NCBI RefSeq assembly: GCF_943912325.1
Contig: NZ_CALTTX010000005.1
Coordinates: 15,294-79,293, forward strand
Direction: 5' to 3'
DNA length: 64,000 nucleotides
DNA from: an uncultured Microbacterium sp.
GTDB taxonomy: Bacteria; Actinomycetota; Actinomycetes; Actinomycetales; Microbacteriaceae
Below are positions 50,396 through 60,049 of the stretch, piece by piece. Position 1 is the first letter of the stretch. Each line of letters opens with the position of its first letter. The translations under genes were made by a program, and so were the position numbers. The notes under the pieces were generated by a model. The model had not been told where the DNA came from. It did not search any database and was given only the letters and a program-made list of their open reading frames with translations.

Positions 50396-52264
50396 TCAGG
50401 CCGAGGCGGCGCGCTTGAGGCGGTAGCGCAGGGCCTCGAGCTCGGCGCGCAACGGCGCCGGCACGCGCGTGCCGAAGGTGTCGTAGAACTCCTCGGTCAG
50501 GTCGGCCTCACGCTGCCACGACGCGGGGTCGATCGCGAAGAGCTCCTCGAGGTCGGCCGCGGGCACGTCGATTCCCGACAGATCGAGATCGGATGCCTGG
50601 GGCAGACGCCCGATCGGGCTGTCGATCGCGTCGACATCACCGCGAACGCGACGGATGATCCAGTCGAGCACGCGCGAGTTGTCGCCGAATCCGGGCCAAA
50701 GGAATCGGCCGTCGTCGCCGCGACGGAACCAGTTGACCTGGAAGATGCGCGGCGCGCGGTCGAAGCGCAGCTGTTGGCCGATCTTGAGCCAGTGGCCGAA
50801 GTAGTCGGCCATGTTGTAGCCGCAGAACGGCAGCATCGCGAACGGGTCGCGGCGCAGTTCGCCGAGCGTGCCTTCGGCCGCGGCCGTGCGCTCGGACGAG
50901 ATGTTCGAGCCCATGAAGACGCCGTGCGTCCAGTCTGTCGCCTCGACGACGAGCGGTACGTTCGTCGCGCGGCGGCCACCGAACAGGATCACGTCGAGCG
51001 GCACGCCCTGCGGGGCATCCCAGTCCTCCGGCACCTGCGGGCACTGCGCCGCCGACACCGTGAAGCGCGAGTTGGGGTGCGCCGCGGGTCGACCCGAGGC
51101 GGGGGTCCACGGCTCGCCCTGCCAGTCGGTCAGGTGCTCGGGCGCCTCGTCGGTCAAGCCCTCCCACCACACGTCACCGTCGGGGCGGAGCGCGACGTTG
51201 GTGAAGATCGTGTTGCCCCACAGCGTCTCGACGGCCGTGACGTTGGTCGACTCCCCCGTGCCGGGAGCGACGCCGAAGAACCCGGCCTCGGGGTTGATCG
51301 CCCACAGGCGCCCGTCTTCGCCCGGACGGATCCACGCGATGTCGTCGCCGAGTGTCTCGACACGCCAGCCGGGAATCGTCGGGCGCAGCATCGCGAGGTT
51401 GGTCTTGCCGCACGCCGAGGGGAAGGCGGCCGCGACGTGGTACGCGCGCCCCTGCGGGTCGATCAGACGGATCAGCAGCATGTGCTCGGCGAGCCAGCCT
51501 TCGTTGCGACCGATGACCGAGGCGATGCGCAGCGCGAAGCACTTCTTCGCGAGGATCGCGTTGCCGCCGTAACCCGAGCCGAACGAGTAGACCTCGAGCG
51601 TGTCGGGGAAGTGCACGATGTACTTGTCGTCGTTGCACGGCCATGCGACGTCGGCCTCGCCCGGAGCGAGCGGCGCGCCCACCGAGTGCACGGTGCGGAC
51701 CCAGTCGGCACCCGCGGCGATCTCGTCGATGACACCCTGACCGACGCGCGTCATCATGCCGATGGATGCCACGGCGTAGGGGCTGTCGGTGATCTGCACG
51801 CCGATGTGCGAGAGCGGGCCGCCGACGGGACCCATCGAGAACGGCACGACGTACATCGTGCGGCCGCGCATCGAACCGGCGAAGATCTTGTTCATCGTCG
51901 CGCGCATGTCGGCGGGGTCGGCCCAGTTGTTCGTGGGGCCGGCGTCTTCTTCGTTCTCGGACGCGATGAAGGTGCGGGCCTCGGTGCGAGCGACATCGCT
52001 CGGGTGCGAGCGCGCGAGGTACGAGTTCGGGCGCCACTCGGGGTTGAGCTTGATGAGCGTGCCGTCGTTCACCATCTGGCGCAAGAGCGCGTCGTTCTCG
52101 GCGCGCGAGCCGTCGACCCAGTGGATGCGGTCGGGCGTCGTGAGCGCGGCGATGTCCTCGACCCACGCCGTCAGGGCCTCAAGGCCGGCCACCGCGGGGC
52201 GGCCACCGAAATCGCTCAGGGTGCGGTTCGGGGCGATCGTTCCAAAGGTCTGTGCGATGGCCAT
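50396..52264 (-). CDS. pckG: Phosphoenolpyruvate carboxykinase (GTP)
   Basis: Interconverts oxaloacetate and phosphoenolpyruvate with GTP/GDP, the first committed step of gluconeogenesis. 622 residues with P-loop AAFPSACGKTNLAML, metal-binding GDDIAWIRPGEDG, guanine-binding FGGRRATNVPL and the active-site segment RTMYVVPFSMGPVGGP. The ATG at 52264 follows AGGAGA; a longer frame to 52342 has no RBS. It is divergent from a RamB-like regulator of acetate and gluconeogenic metabolism, a meaningful pairing. Confidence 0.96.
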   Translation of the reverse strand: MAIAQTFGTIAPNRTLSDFGGRPAVAGLEALTAWVEDIAALTTPDRIHWVDGSRAENDALLRQMVNDGTLIKLNPEWRPNSYLARSHPSDVARTEARTFIASENEEDAGPTNNWADPADMRATMNKIFAGSMRGRTMYVVPFSMGPVGGPLSHIGVQITDSPYAVASIGMMTRVGQGVIDEIAAGADWVRTVHSVGAPLAPGEADVAWPCNDDKYIVHFPDTLEVYSFGSGYGGNAILAKKCFALRIASVIGRNEGWLAEHMLLIRLIDPQGRAYHVAAAFPSACGKTNLAMLRPTIPGWRVETLGDDIAWIRPGEDGRLWAINPEAGFFGVAPGTGESTNVTAVETLWGNTIFTNVALRPDGDVWWEGLTDEAPEHLTDWQGEPWTPASGRPAAHPNSRFTVSAAQCPQVPEDWDAPQGVPLDVILFGGRRATNVPLVVEATDWTHGVFMGSNISSERTAAAEGTLGELRRDPFAMLPFCGYNMADYFGHWLKIGQQLRFDRAPRIFQVNWFRRGDDGRFLWPGFGDNSRVLDWIIRRVRGDVDAIDSPIGRLPQASDLDLSGIDVPAADLEELFAIDPASWQREADLTEEFYDTFGTRVPAPLRAELEALRYRLKRAASA

Positions 52265-52374
52265 GTCGTCTCCTGTGATCGGCGGCTGTCGATGGATGCC
52301 TGCTGGCGGATGCCTTTCGGCTATGCATCCATTCCCGCACAATCCACGCGTGTGTTTCGGCCGTATCGGACTGT

Positions 52375-52390
52375 AAGAATTGCAATTCTT
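52375..52390. promoter_or_regulatory. Operator AAGAATTGCAATTCTT of the RamB-like regulator
   Basis: Perfect 16-bp palindrome with TTGCAA core, the core of known RamB sites. It ends five bases before the -10 of the regulator gene and lies in the shared control region of pckG. Confidence 0.6.
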
Positions 52391-52394
52391 TACA

Positions 52395-52400
52395 TATGAT
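52395..52400 (+). promoter_or_regulatory. -10 box TATGAT, leaderless promoter of the RamB-like gene
   Basis: TATGAT, six bases, ATG at 52407; a perfect TAnnnT match next to the palindrome, suggesting autorepression. Confidence 0.6.
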
Positions 52401-52406
52401 CAAGAC

Positions 52407-53876
52407 ATGACACCGCCGCCTTCACCGCAGACCGGCGCGACACCCACACAGTCGCTGCAGACCCTTGGCCACCGCATCCGTCATGAACGAACGCGCAGTG
52501 GGTTCACGCTCGACCAGCTCGGCGAGCTCGTCGGGGTCGCGGGCAGCCAACTGAGCCTTATCGAGAACGGCAAGCGCGAACCCAAACTCTCGTTGCTGCA
52601 GGCGATCGCGCATGCGACGGGAACCGAAGTGCAGCAGTTGCTCTCGCCCGAGCCACCGAGCCGGCGAGCGGCGCTCGAACTCGAACTCGAACGCGCGCAA
52701 GCCAGCACGGTGTTCCGCGAACTCGGGATCGCGCCCGTCCGCGTCACGAAGGCGACCACGGACGAGACCCTCGAATCCGTCTTGGGACTGCACCGCGAAC
52801 TGCAGCGTCGCGCGCGTGAAGCGATCGCGACGCCCGAAGAGGCACGCCGCGCCAACACCGAGTTGCGCCTGCGGATGCGCGAGCGCAACAACTACCTCGG
52901 CGATATCGAGCAGCTCGCCGAGCGCCAGCTCAAGGCCGCCGGTCACACGGGCCGCGCACTGACCCACCGCACGGTCAGCGTCATGGCGTCGCAGCTCGGG
53001 TTCGAGCTGATCTACGTCAACGACCTCCCCCACTCCGCGCGCTCGGTGACCGACCTCGAGAACGGCCGGATCTACCTCCCCCCGGCATCGATTCCCGGCG
53101 GTCACGGTCTGCGCTCTATGGCCCTGCAGGCCATGGCGCACCGCTTGCTCGGACACCAGCCGCCGACCGATTACGGCGACTTCTTGCAACAGCGCCTCGA
53201 GATCAACTATTTCGCCGCGTGCGCCCTCATGCCGCGCACGAGCGCCGTCGAGTTCTTGCAGCAGGCAAAGCGCGACCGCAACCTCGCGGTCGAGGATTTT
53301 CGCGACGCGTTCGGCGTGACGCACGAGGCCGCGGGCATGCGCATGACGAACCTGTTGACCGAGCACCTCGAGATTCCGCTGCACTTCTTGCGCGTCGACG
53401 GCGCAGGCGCGATCAACCGCGTATACGAGAACGACGACCTGCCGCTGCCGATGGATGTCACGGGCGCGATCGAGGGGCAGATCGTCTGCCGCTGGTTCTC
53501 GGCACGATCGGCCTTCGGCGAGAAGAACCGCACGGTCGAGCACTACCAATACACCGACACTCCGCAGGGGACGTTCTGGTGTTCGACGCAGACGGGGTCG
53601 ACGTCGGACGGCGAGTTCTCGATCACGGTCGGCGTGCCCTTCGATGACGCCCGATGGTTCCGCGGCCGCGACACGTCCGCGCGTACGGTCTCGCGCTGCC
53701 CCGACGAGTCGTGCTGTCGTTTGCCCGACGCATCGTCGCGCGAGCGCTGGGAGGGCAAGGCGTGGCCGAGCGCGCGCGTGCACATGCAGATGTTCTCGCC
53801 GCTCCCCCGCGGCGCGTTTCCGGGCGTCGCCGACACCGAGGTGTACGAATTCCTCGACCGCCACGCGGGAGTGTGA
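52407..53876 (+). CDS. RamB-like XRE/ImmA-IrrE transcriptional regulator
   Basis: 489 residues: N-terminal XRE HTH (LGHRIRHERTRSGFTLDQLG, GVAGSQLSLIENGKREPKLS), central IrrE-like peptidase-fold domain (MALQAMAHRLLGHQ, DFLQQRLEINYFAACALMPR) and a C-terminal domain with cysteines (FWCSTQTGS, RCPDESCC) as in the short-chain fatty-acyl regulators RamB and MccR. The zinc-peptidase motif HExxH is not kept, as in other RamB proteins. It probably senses an acyl-CoA signal and controls acetate, glyoxylate and gluconeogenic genes. The ATG at 52407 is used, not an upstream TTG. Confidence 0.9.
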   Translation: MTPPPSPQTGATPTQSLQTLGHRIRHERTRSGFTLDQLGELVGVAGSQLSLIENGKREPKLSLLQAIAHATGTEVQQLLSPEPPSRRAALELELERAQASTVFRELGIAPVRVTKATTDETLESVLGLHRELQRRAREAIATPEEARRANTELRLRMRERNNYLGDIEQLAERQLKAAGHTGRALTHRTVSVMASQLGFELIYVNDLPHSARSVTDLENGRIYLPPASIPGGHGLRSMALQAMAHRLLGHQPPTDYGDFLQQRLEINYFAACALMPRTSAVEFLQQAKRDRNLAVEDFRDAFGVTHEAAGMRMTNLLTEHLEIPLHFLRVDGAGAINRVYENDDLPLPMDVTGAIEGQIVCRWFSARSAFGEKNRTVEHYQYTDTPQGTFWCSTQTGSTSDGEFSITVGVPFDDARWFRGRDTSARTVSRCPDESCCRLPDASSRERWEGKAWPSARVHMQMFSPLPRGAFPGVADTEVYEFLDRHAGV

Positions 53877-54018
53877 GAGCGCGGCTCGACGAGGGAGTAC
53901 CGAGGCACCCCCTGCGTGAGCTCCAGATTCACCACGCACGGGAATGCGAGGGCCTCGTGGAGCGCTGAAGTCTGAGCGCCGGCTGGACGACGTCTCCGGG
54001 GGCGCGAAGGGGGATGCC

Positions 54019-55812
54019 GTGCAAGGACTCGAAGTGACGGTGTTGCTGGGACTCGCGATTCTCGTGGGAACACTTCTCGCGCCGCGGTTGCGCATCGCGA
54101 CTCCGCTCGTGCTCGTCGTCATCGGGCTCCTGCTCGGATTCGTGCCGCCGTTGCGCGAGATCCAACTGCCGCCCGAGACCGTCCTTCTCCTGTTCCTGCC
54201 CGTCATGCTGTTCTGGGAGAGCCTGACGACGTCGCTCCGCGCGATCCGACGGTCACTGCGCTACATCGTCCCGATGAGCACGCTGCTCGTGGCCGCGTCG
54301 GCTTTCGGCGTGGCCTGGATCGCGACGCTGTTCGGGATGCCGTGGCCCACCGCCCTGCTGCTGGGCGCCGCCGTCGCACCTCCCGACGCGACGGCCGTCG
54401 CTGCACTCGGGCGCCTTCTGCCGCAGCGGATGTTCATGAAGCTCAAGGCCGAGAGCCTCACGAACGACGGCACGGCGCTCGTGCTCTACGCGATCGCTCT
54501 CTCGCTCGCGCTCGGGGAGAACGTCACGGGGTGGTCGATCACGATGAGCCTTCTGGTGTCGTATCTCGGCGGAGCCGCCGCCGGCATCGCGGTCGCAGCG
54601 CTCGCCTACGTCACTCTGCGTCGCTTGCGCTCGGCTATCGCGATCAACACGACGCTGCTGCTCGTGCCGTTCCTCGCGTTCCTCGCCGCCGAGACCGTGC
54701 ACGCCTCGGGCGTCCTCGCCGTGGTGTTCGCCGGGCTCATCATCGCCTCGACGCTCTCGCACATCACGACGGCGTCGTCGCGGCGTCAGGCGATCGCGGC
54801 GTGGCCGTTCGGTGTCTATCTGCTCAACGGTGCGCTGTTCGTGCTGATCGGGCTCGAGGTCCAGTACGTGGTGCACGATGTGCCGCTGCGGCTCATCGGA
54901 ACCCTGTTGCTGCTCACCGTGTCGGCGTGGGGTGTGCTCATCGTCGTTCGGTACCTCTTCCAACTGCTGTTCGCGCCGTTCTCCCGCCCAGCGGGCGCGA
55001 GCCGCTTCGGTCATCACCGCGGCCGGGTGGTCAGTACGGTCGCGGGGTTCCGCGGAGCGGTCTCGCTCGCGATCGCCCTATCCGTGCCCGATTCCGTCGC
55101 GGGCGCGGGCGACCTGTCGGGCCGGGATGCCGTGGTGTTCGTCACGGCCGGAGTGATCCTGCTGAGCCTGCTCGTGCAGGGACCTCTGCTCCCCGCGATC
55201 CTCCGCTGGGCGCGCCTCCCCCACGATGCGACGGCCGAGGATGAGTACGAGCTCGCGCAAAGGGCGATCTCGGGCGCCGCGCTTGCGGCCCTCGATGACC
55301 TCGCCGCCGAGCACGGGATCAGCGAGGAAGTGCGCGACCGCGCCCGTCGCGAGGGATATGAACAGCTCGAGCTGGCGAACGCCCGCGCGTACGCGCGGCA
55401 GACGACGGGCGACGACGGGCAGATCGCCGAGCTCGAGTCGATGCTCACCGACTCGTCAGCGCCCGACACAGGGCCCGTCGGCGCCGTCAGCGACGAGGGC
55501 GAACCGATTTTCGTCGTGCCGGATGCCGCGGGCGACGTCGAGGGCACGAGCGGCCCCACGTCCGACACCACGGCATTCGCGCCGTCACTGCGGATCCTCG
55601 CGGTGAGCGAGGACATCGACGTCACGCAGCGCTCGCCGCTCGTGCGATTCGAGGAGGCGACGCGCCTGAAGCTCGCCCTGCTCGACCGCAAGCGCGACGT
55701 CCTGCTCCGGCTGCGGCGCGAGGGCACCGTCGATGACCTCGTGGTGCGCCGCGTCGAGGGGCAGCTCGACTTCGAGGAGTTGCGCGTGCGCGGCATCGAG
55801 CAGACCAGCTGA
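54019..55812 (+). CDS. Na+/H+ antiporter, CPA1 (NhaP) type
   Basis: 597 residues. Twelve or so hydrophobic helices to about residue 410 carry the CPA1 ion-binding motifs GAAVAPPDATAVAAL and ESLTNDGTALVLYAIAL, and GFRGAVSLAIALSVP. A cytoplasmic tail of about 170 residues follows, helical and charged, with an acidic linker. The GTG at 54019 is preferred because AAGGGGG precedes it; a longer frame from 53944 is less plausible. It exports Na+ (or K+) for pH and salt homeostasis. Confidence 0.9.
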   Translation: MQGLEVTVLLGLAILVGTLLAPRLRIATPLVLVVIGLLLGFVPPLREIQLPPETVLLLFLPVMLFWESLTTSLRAIRRSLRYIVPMSTLLVAASAFGVAWIATLFGMPWPTALLLGAAVAPPDATAVAALGRLLPQRMFMKLKAESLTNDGTALVLYAIALSLALGENVTGWSITMSLLVSYLGGAAAGIAVAALAYVTLRRLRSAIAINTTLLLVPFLAFLAAETVHASGVLAVVFAGLIIASTLSHITTASSRRQAIAAWPFGVYLLNGALFVLIGLEVQYVVHDVPLRLIGTLLLLTVSAWGVLIVVRYLFQLLFAPFSRPAGASRFGHHRGRVVSTVAGFRGAVSLAIALSVPDSVAGAGDLSGRDAVVFVTAGVILLSLLVQGPLLPAILRWARLPHDATAEDEYELAQRAISGAALAALDDLAAEHGISEEVRDRARREGYEQLELANARAYARQTTGDDGQIAELESMLTDSSAPDTGPVGAVSDEGEPIFVVPDAAGDVEGTSGPTSDTTAFAPSLRILAVSEDIDVTQRSPLVRFEEATRLKLALLDRKRDVLLRLRREGTVDDLVVRRVEGQLDFEELRVRGIEQTS

Positions 55813-55823
55813 CAACGCCGCGC

Positions 55824-56954
55824 TCAGCGGTCGAGGAACGACCGGTAGTCGGCGAGGGCCACGGCGACGGCCTCTTCGTCGACTCCTCCCTCTTCTGATG
55901 TGTCGAACAGTGCGCCGACGGGATGCTCGGAGTGCCGGCCGACCGCGAGCGAGTGCGTCCACGTGCCGACGGCCCGGCCCGCGGCGGCACCGGCGGCGGA
56001 GCCCGCGGCGATCAGCGTCGGGCGGACCATGCCGTTCACGCCCGGGCCGATAGCGGAGCGAGCCGCCTCGCTCGCAACGAGCCCGCGGTCGGCGTACGAG
56101 ATGTAGTACTCGTCGAACGATGGCAGCGCGATGACGCCGCTCGCGCGGGTCGCGGCCGTCGGGGCGGCGGAGCTGTACTCACCGTCCCCGATCTCGACGA
56201 TGCGCGGGTCCCCCTGGGCCGCGTCGCGCGCTCTCCGCGCCTGCCCGAGCGCGAGCCCCGACCACCAGGCGAAGTCTTCGGCGCTCGCCGGACCGTGGCC
56301 CTCGGCGTAGCGCACGAAGAACTCCGCAAGCGGGTCCGCGGGCGCGGGCGCACTGGGCAGCCAGTCCTCGGCGAGCACGACATACTGCTCGCGCCGCGGC
56401 AGCCCCGGCCCCCGATCGATCGTCGGGCCGAGCGCGATGACCCGGCGCAGCACGAGCGACTGCAATAGATGGACGCCGCGCTGCCCCGCGGCCGATTCCC
56501 CGGCGCTCTCGAAGACCGCGAACAGCTCTGCTCGTGTGAGCCGCGCGCCGCCGCGCAGCGCGATGCGCACCGCGTTCTCGGCCGCGCGCACCGCCTCGTC
56601 GTCGATGCCGAGCTGCCGGTGGCGTCCCGCGGCCTGCGCGAGCTGTCGGTCGGCAGTGAGGCCCAGCATCCACTCGACATCCTCTGCGGGCACGATGTGG
56701 ATCGTGCCGCGCTGTGTCCACGCCCGCACGAGCGTGCCGTCGTCGAAGGCCCGATCGACCGCGCTGAGGCCGGGCGTTCGATGCCGCCCTGCTCCCCGCG
56801 TGCGAAGAGCGAGGGCCCAGCGGCCGCCCCAGAACTCTTGCGCCTGCACCGCGAGCATCCATCGCGCTGCGTCTGCGATCGTGTCGGCTCGCGCCGTCAG
56901 GCGATGCGATGCCAGCCGCGCCCGGCGCTTCGCCGCTTCGGCGCGAGCGCTCAT
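55824..56954 (-). CDS. Winged-helix DNA-binding protein, AlkZ/HTH_42 family
   Basis: 376 residues of the HTH_42 (DUF1006) fold of three winged helices. AlkZ- and YcaQ-type DNA glycosylases of this family use a Q-x-Q or Q-x-D motif near the N-terminus; MLAVQAQEFWGG provides Q-A-Q at about residues 36-38. Further family signatures are RGTIHIVPAEDVEWML, PSFDEYYISYADR and NGMVRPTLIAAG. It may excise bulky or crosslinked bases, though most members are untested. It lies one base from pncA and is probably cotranscribed. Confidence 0.8.
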   Translation of the reverse strand: MSARAEAAKRRARLASHRLTARADTIADAARWMLAVQAQEFWGGRWALALRTRGAGRHRTPGLSAVDRAFDDGTLVRAWTQRGTIHIVPAEDVEWMLGLTADRQLAQAAGRHRQLGIDDEAVRAAENAVRIALRGGARLTRAELFAVFESAGESAAGQRGVHLLQSLVLRRVIALGPTIDRGPGLPRREQYVVLAEDWLPSAPAPADPLAEFFVRYAEGHGPASAEDFAWWSGLALGQARRARDAAQGDPRIVEIGDGEYSSAAPTAATRASGVIALPSFDEYYISYADRGLVASEAARSAIGPGVNGMVRPTLIAAGSAAGAAAGRAVGTWTHSLAVGRHSEHPVGALFDTSEEGGVDEEAVAVALADYRSFLDR

Positions 56955-56955
56955 G

Positions 56956-57564
56956 TCACGCGTCGGTGTCGGCGTCAGCGTCGGTGACTTCGGCGCTCAC
57001 AAGCTCGGCCCCCGCATCGCGCAGCTCGTCGAGAGCACGCGCGCTCGATTCGGGCGCGACGCCCGCGACGAGGTCGGTCAGCACGCGCACGCGACGCCCC
57101 GCACCCAGAGCGTCGAGCGCCGACGCGCGCACGCAGTAGTCGGTCGCGATACCGACGACGTCGACATCGGTGACCCCGCGCTCGTCGAGCAGCTCGGCCA
57201 CCGTGCCGCCGGAATCGGTCGTGCCTTCGAAGAGCGAGTACGCAGGCTTGCCCTGCCCCTTTTTTACGTGCACGTCGATCAGGCTCGCGTCGAGCCCGGG
57301 ATCGTAGTCCGCCCCTGGGGTGCCCGCGACGCAGTGCACGGGCCACGTGTCGACGAAATCGGGCTCGCCCGACGCGAAGTGCCCGCCGTTGTCGCCCGTG
57401 CCGTCGTGCCAGTCACGCGAAGCGACCACGACATCGTATTCGCCGGGGTGATCGACGAGGTAGCGCGTGATGCCCGCGGCCACCGCATCGCCGCCGTCGA
57501 CGCCGAGGGCGCCTCCCTCGGTGAAGTCGTTCTGGACGTCGACGATCAGCAGCGCACGGGTCAT
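56956..57564 (-). CDS. pncA: Nicotinamidase
   Basis: 202-residue isochorismatase-fold amidase that hydrolyses nicotinamide to nicotinate for NAD salvage (and activates pyrazinamide in mycobacteria). Catalytic triad: Asp in LIVDVQNDFTEGG, Lys in HVKKGQGKPAYS and Cys in GIATDYCVRASA; metal site SRDWHDG...GGHF. Leaderless ATG. The AlkZ-like gene follows after one base. Confidence 0.94.
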   Translation of the reverse strand: MTRALLIVDVQNDFTEGGALGVDGGDAVAAGITRYLVDHPGEYDVVVASRDWHDGTGDNGGHFASGEPDFVDTWPVHCVAGTPGADYDPGLDASLIDVHVKKGQGKPAYSLFEGTTDSGGTVAELLDERGVTDVDVVGIATDYCVRASALDALGAGRRVRVLTDLVAGVAPESSARALDELRDAGAELVSAEVTDADADTDA

Positions 57565-57570
57565 GCCGAA

Positions 57571-57576
57571 AGCCTA
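57571..57576 (-). promoter_or_regulatory. -10 box TAGGCT, leaderless promoter of pncA
   Basis: TAGGCT, six bases, ATG of pncA. It overlaps the last codons of the MMPL gene. Confidence 0.6.
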
Positions 57577-59921
57577 GCGACGGCGTACGACACGGCGCTC
57601 GACACCCCGAGTGTCGCGGGGGAGCTTCGAGGGCCACCAGATCGCGCGGCCGATGTCGTAGCCGAGGGCCGGCACGAGTAGCGAACGCACGAGGAAGGTG
57701 TCGAGCAGCACGCCGAACGCGACGATGAAGGCCAGTTGCGCGAGGAACAGGATCGGAATGACCCCGAGCGCCGCGAACGTGGCAGCGAGCACGAGACCCG
57801 CCGACGTGATCACCCCGCCGGTCGAGACGAGGCCTCGCAGGATTCCGGGGCGCGTACCGTGCTGCACCGACTCCTCGCGCACGCGCGTCATCAAGAAGAT
57901 GTTGTAGTCGATCCCGAGCGCCACGAGGAAGACGAAGCCATACAGCGGCACCGATGGATCGGCCCCCGGAAAGTCGAAGAGGTGGTTGAACACGAGTGCG
58001 CTCACGCCGAGCGCGCTCGCGAACGACAGCACGGTCGTGAGAATCAGCAACACGGGCGCGAGGATCGAACGCAACAGCAGCATGAGGATCACGAGGATCA
58101 CGCCGAGCACCACCGGAATGATGAGCGAGCGGTCGCGGATCGAGGTGTCGATCGTGTCGATGTCGGTCGCGGTCGACCCGCCGACCTGTGCTCTGCCCGC
58201 GCCGAGACCGTCATTGAGCGCGGTGCGCAGGTCGCGCACCGACGCATCGGCGGCGGCCGAGTCCGCGGCATCCGTCAGTGTCGCGATCAACAGCACATCG
58301 CCATCCGCGACGGTCGGCGCGGTGCCGGAGCGCCGGGAACCGGGCTCGCGTATACGAGCGAGCCGTTTTCGATGCTGACGGATGCTTGCCCCGTGGCCGA
58401 ATCCGCCGACGCGACCGCGATCGAATCGACGCCCGACGCGGCAGAGGCGATCTCGACGGCCTTCTGCGCGTCGCTTTCGCTGACGGCGATGTACGCGGGG
58501 CTGCCCGATCCGGCAGCGAAGTGTTCGGCGAGCACGGCCTGACCGTCGCGGGCCTGCGAGGCCCCCAGCACGAGATCGCTCGATGGCACGCCCGAGGCCT
58601 TCAGCTGGGTAACGCCCGCAGCGGCAGCGACGAGCACGAGAACGCACGCGATCCAGATCACGCGCGGCCGACGCGAAACGAGGCGCGCGACCGCTGGCCA
58701 ACCACCCCGGCGTTCGACCGGGTCGGCCGCTTCGGCGCGCGGCTTCGGAATGAACGGCCAGAACGCGGCACGACCGAACAGCGCCAAGAGCGCCGGCAGG
58801 AACGTCAGCGCCGAGAGCATGGCGAACGCGATGCCGATGGATGCGATAGGCCCGAGCGCACGGTTCGTCGCGAGGTCCGACAGCAAGAGGCAGAGCAGAC
58901 CCGCGATGACGGTGCCGCCCGAGGCGAGGATCGGCTCGAAGGCGCCACGCCACGCGGTCGTGACGGCGCGCCACCGAGGCATCCGTTCGCCTTCTGCTGC
59001 GCCGCCATCGGCGAGCGCCTCGCGGAAGCGCGCAACGTAGAGCAGCGCATAATCGGTGGCCGCGCCGATGACGAGGATGAAGAGGATGCCCTGCACCTGC
59101 CCGTTGAGCACGAAGATGCCTGCTTTTGCGAGCCACCAGACGGTCAGGAGCGCAACGCACAGCGCGAACGTCGAGGTCAGCAGTACGAGGATCGGCAGCA
59201 GCGGCGAGCGGTACACGATGATGAGGATGAGGAAGACCGCGGCGAGCGCCGTGAGCAGCAGGATGCCGTCGATCCCGGCGAATCCCGCCACGAGGTCGGC
59301 CGTGAATCCCGCGGGGCCCGTGACCCACGCTTCGAGGCCCGTCGGCAGTTGCTCGTCGATGTGGGTGCGGAGCGCCTCGACGACATCGCCGACCTCGGCG
59401 TTCGAGTCGATCGGCACGAAGAGCTCGACGGCCTTGCCGTCTTCCGAGGGCACCGCGGGCGACACCCCGTCGAGCACGCCGTCGACCTCGGGGAGAGTGC
59501 CAGCCAGGTCTTGGAGCGCCGCGAGCTGATCGGTACTGAGCGCGCTATCGCCGGCGATGACGACGGTCGCCCGGATGCTGTCGGACCCGAGAAAGTCGGC
59601 CAGGCGCTTCTGCACCTGCGTCGAATCAGCGCTTTCGGGCAAAAAGCTCGTCTGGTCATTGGTCGAGACTTCCGACACCTTGCCGAAGTACGGTCCGCCG
59701 ATCGAGCCACCCGCGAGCCAGAGCAGCACGAGCAGGATCGGAATGCCGATGCGCAGCCACCGCGTAGGAAGTGCGGCGGCCCGTCCGGGAGTTGTGGACG
59801 CGGGAATGGATGCCGTGGCTTCGTCGGATTTCGTAGCTTCGGCGACGTTCGTGGCTTCGCTCGATGCCCCGCCATCGCCGCGCGCTTCGCGCTCACGCCG
59901 CAGCTCTGCTCGCGTCTTCAT
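57574..59921 (-). pseudogene. MMPL family transporter, frameshifted
   Basis: RND-type exporter of lipids or drugs, about 782 residues if one base is restored. The frame from ATG 59921 covers the first membrane half and second periplasmic domain, then ends at 58287. The remaining family sequence (VADGDVLLIATLTDAADS, ALGIDYNIFLMTRVREE, GVLLDTFLVRSLLVPAL) continues in another frame to 57574. The shift falls between about 58305 and 58345, in a GC-rich run (cgccgggaaccggg area). It may be a real mutation or a sequencing error. The expected GxxxDY motifs occur in each half (ATDYALLYVARFRE, GIDYNIFL). The promoter holds an operator-like site shared with the MarR island. Confidence 0.85.
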
Positions 59922-59927
59922 ACGCTC

Positions 59928-59933
59928 ACTCTA
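59928..59933 (-). promoter_or_regulatory. -10 box TAGAGT, leaderless promoter of the MMPL gene
   Basis: TAGAGT, six bases, ATG at 59921. Confidence 0.6.
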
Positions 59934-59936
59934 TCG

Positions 59937-59958
59937 AGATAGGTAGTTAAACGAGATA
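59937..59958 (-). promoter_or_regulatory. Operator-like site C (TATCTCGTTTA-N5-CTATCT)
   Basis: Minus-strand copy of site A (7140-7161), 17 of 22 positions identical, lying immediately upstream of the MMPL -10 box; bound protein would block the promoter. Probable target of a MarR regulator from the 7-8 kb island. Confidence 0.6.
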
Positions 59959-60022
59959 CTTCACGATCGCGGTTGGCGGCTTGCTGTTCGTCCGTCGTTC
60001 CAGGGCCGCCGGAGAACGACGA

Positions 60023-60046
60023 AGGCCCCCGGCGAACCGGGGGCCT
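60023..60046. terminator. Hairpin downstream of tRNA-Thr
   Basis: Perfect ten-bp stem AGGCCCCCGG-CGAA-CCGGGGGCCT, four bases after the tRNA CCA on the minus strand. It has a stable tetraloop but a weak T-tract (TTCGTCG). Confidence 0.65.
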
Positions 60047-60049
60047 CGA

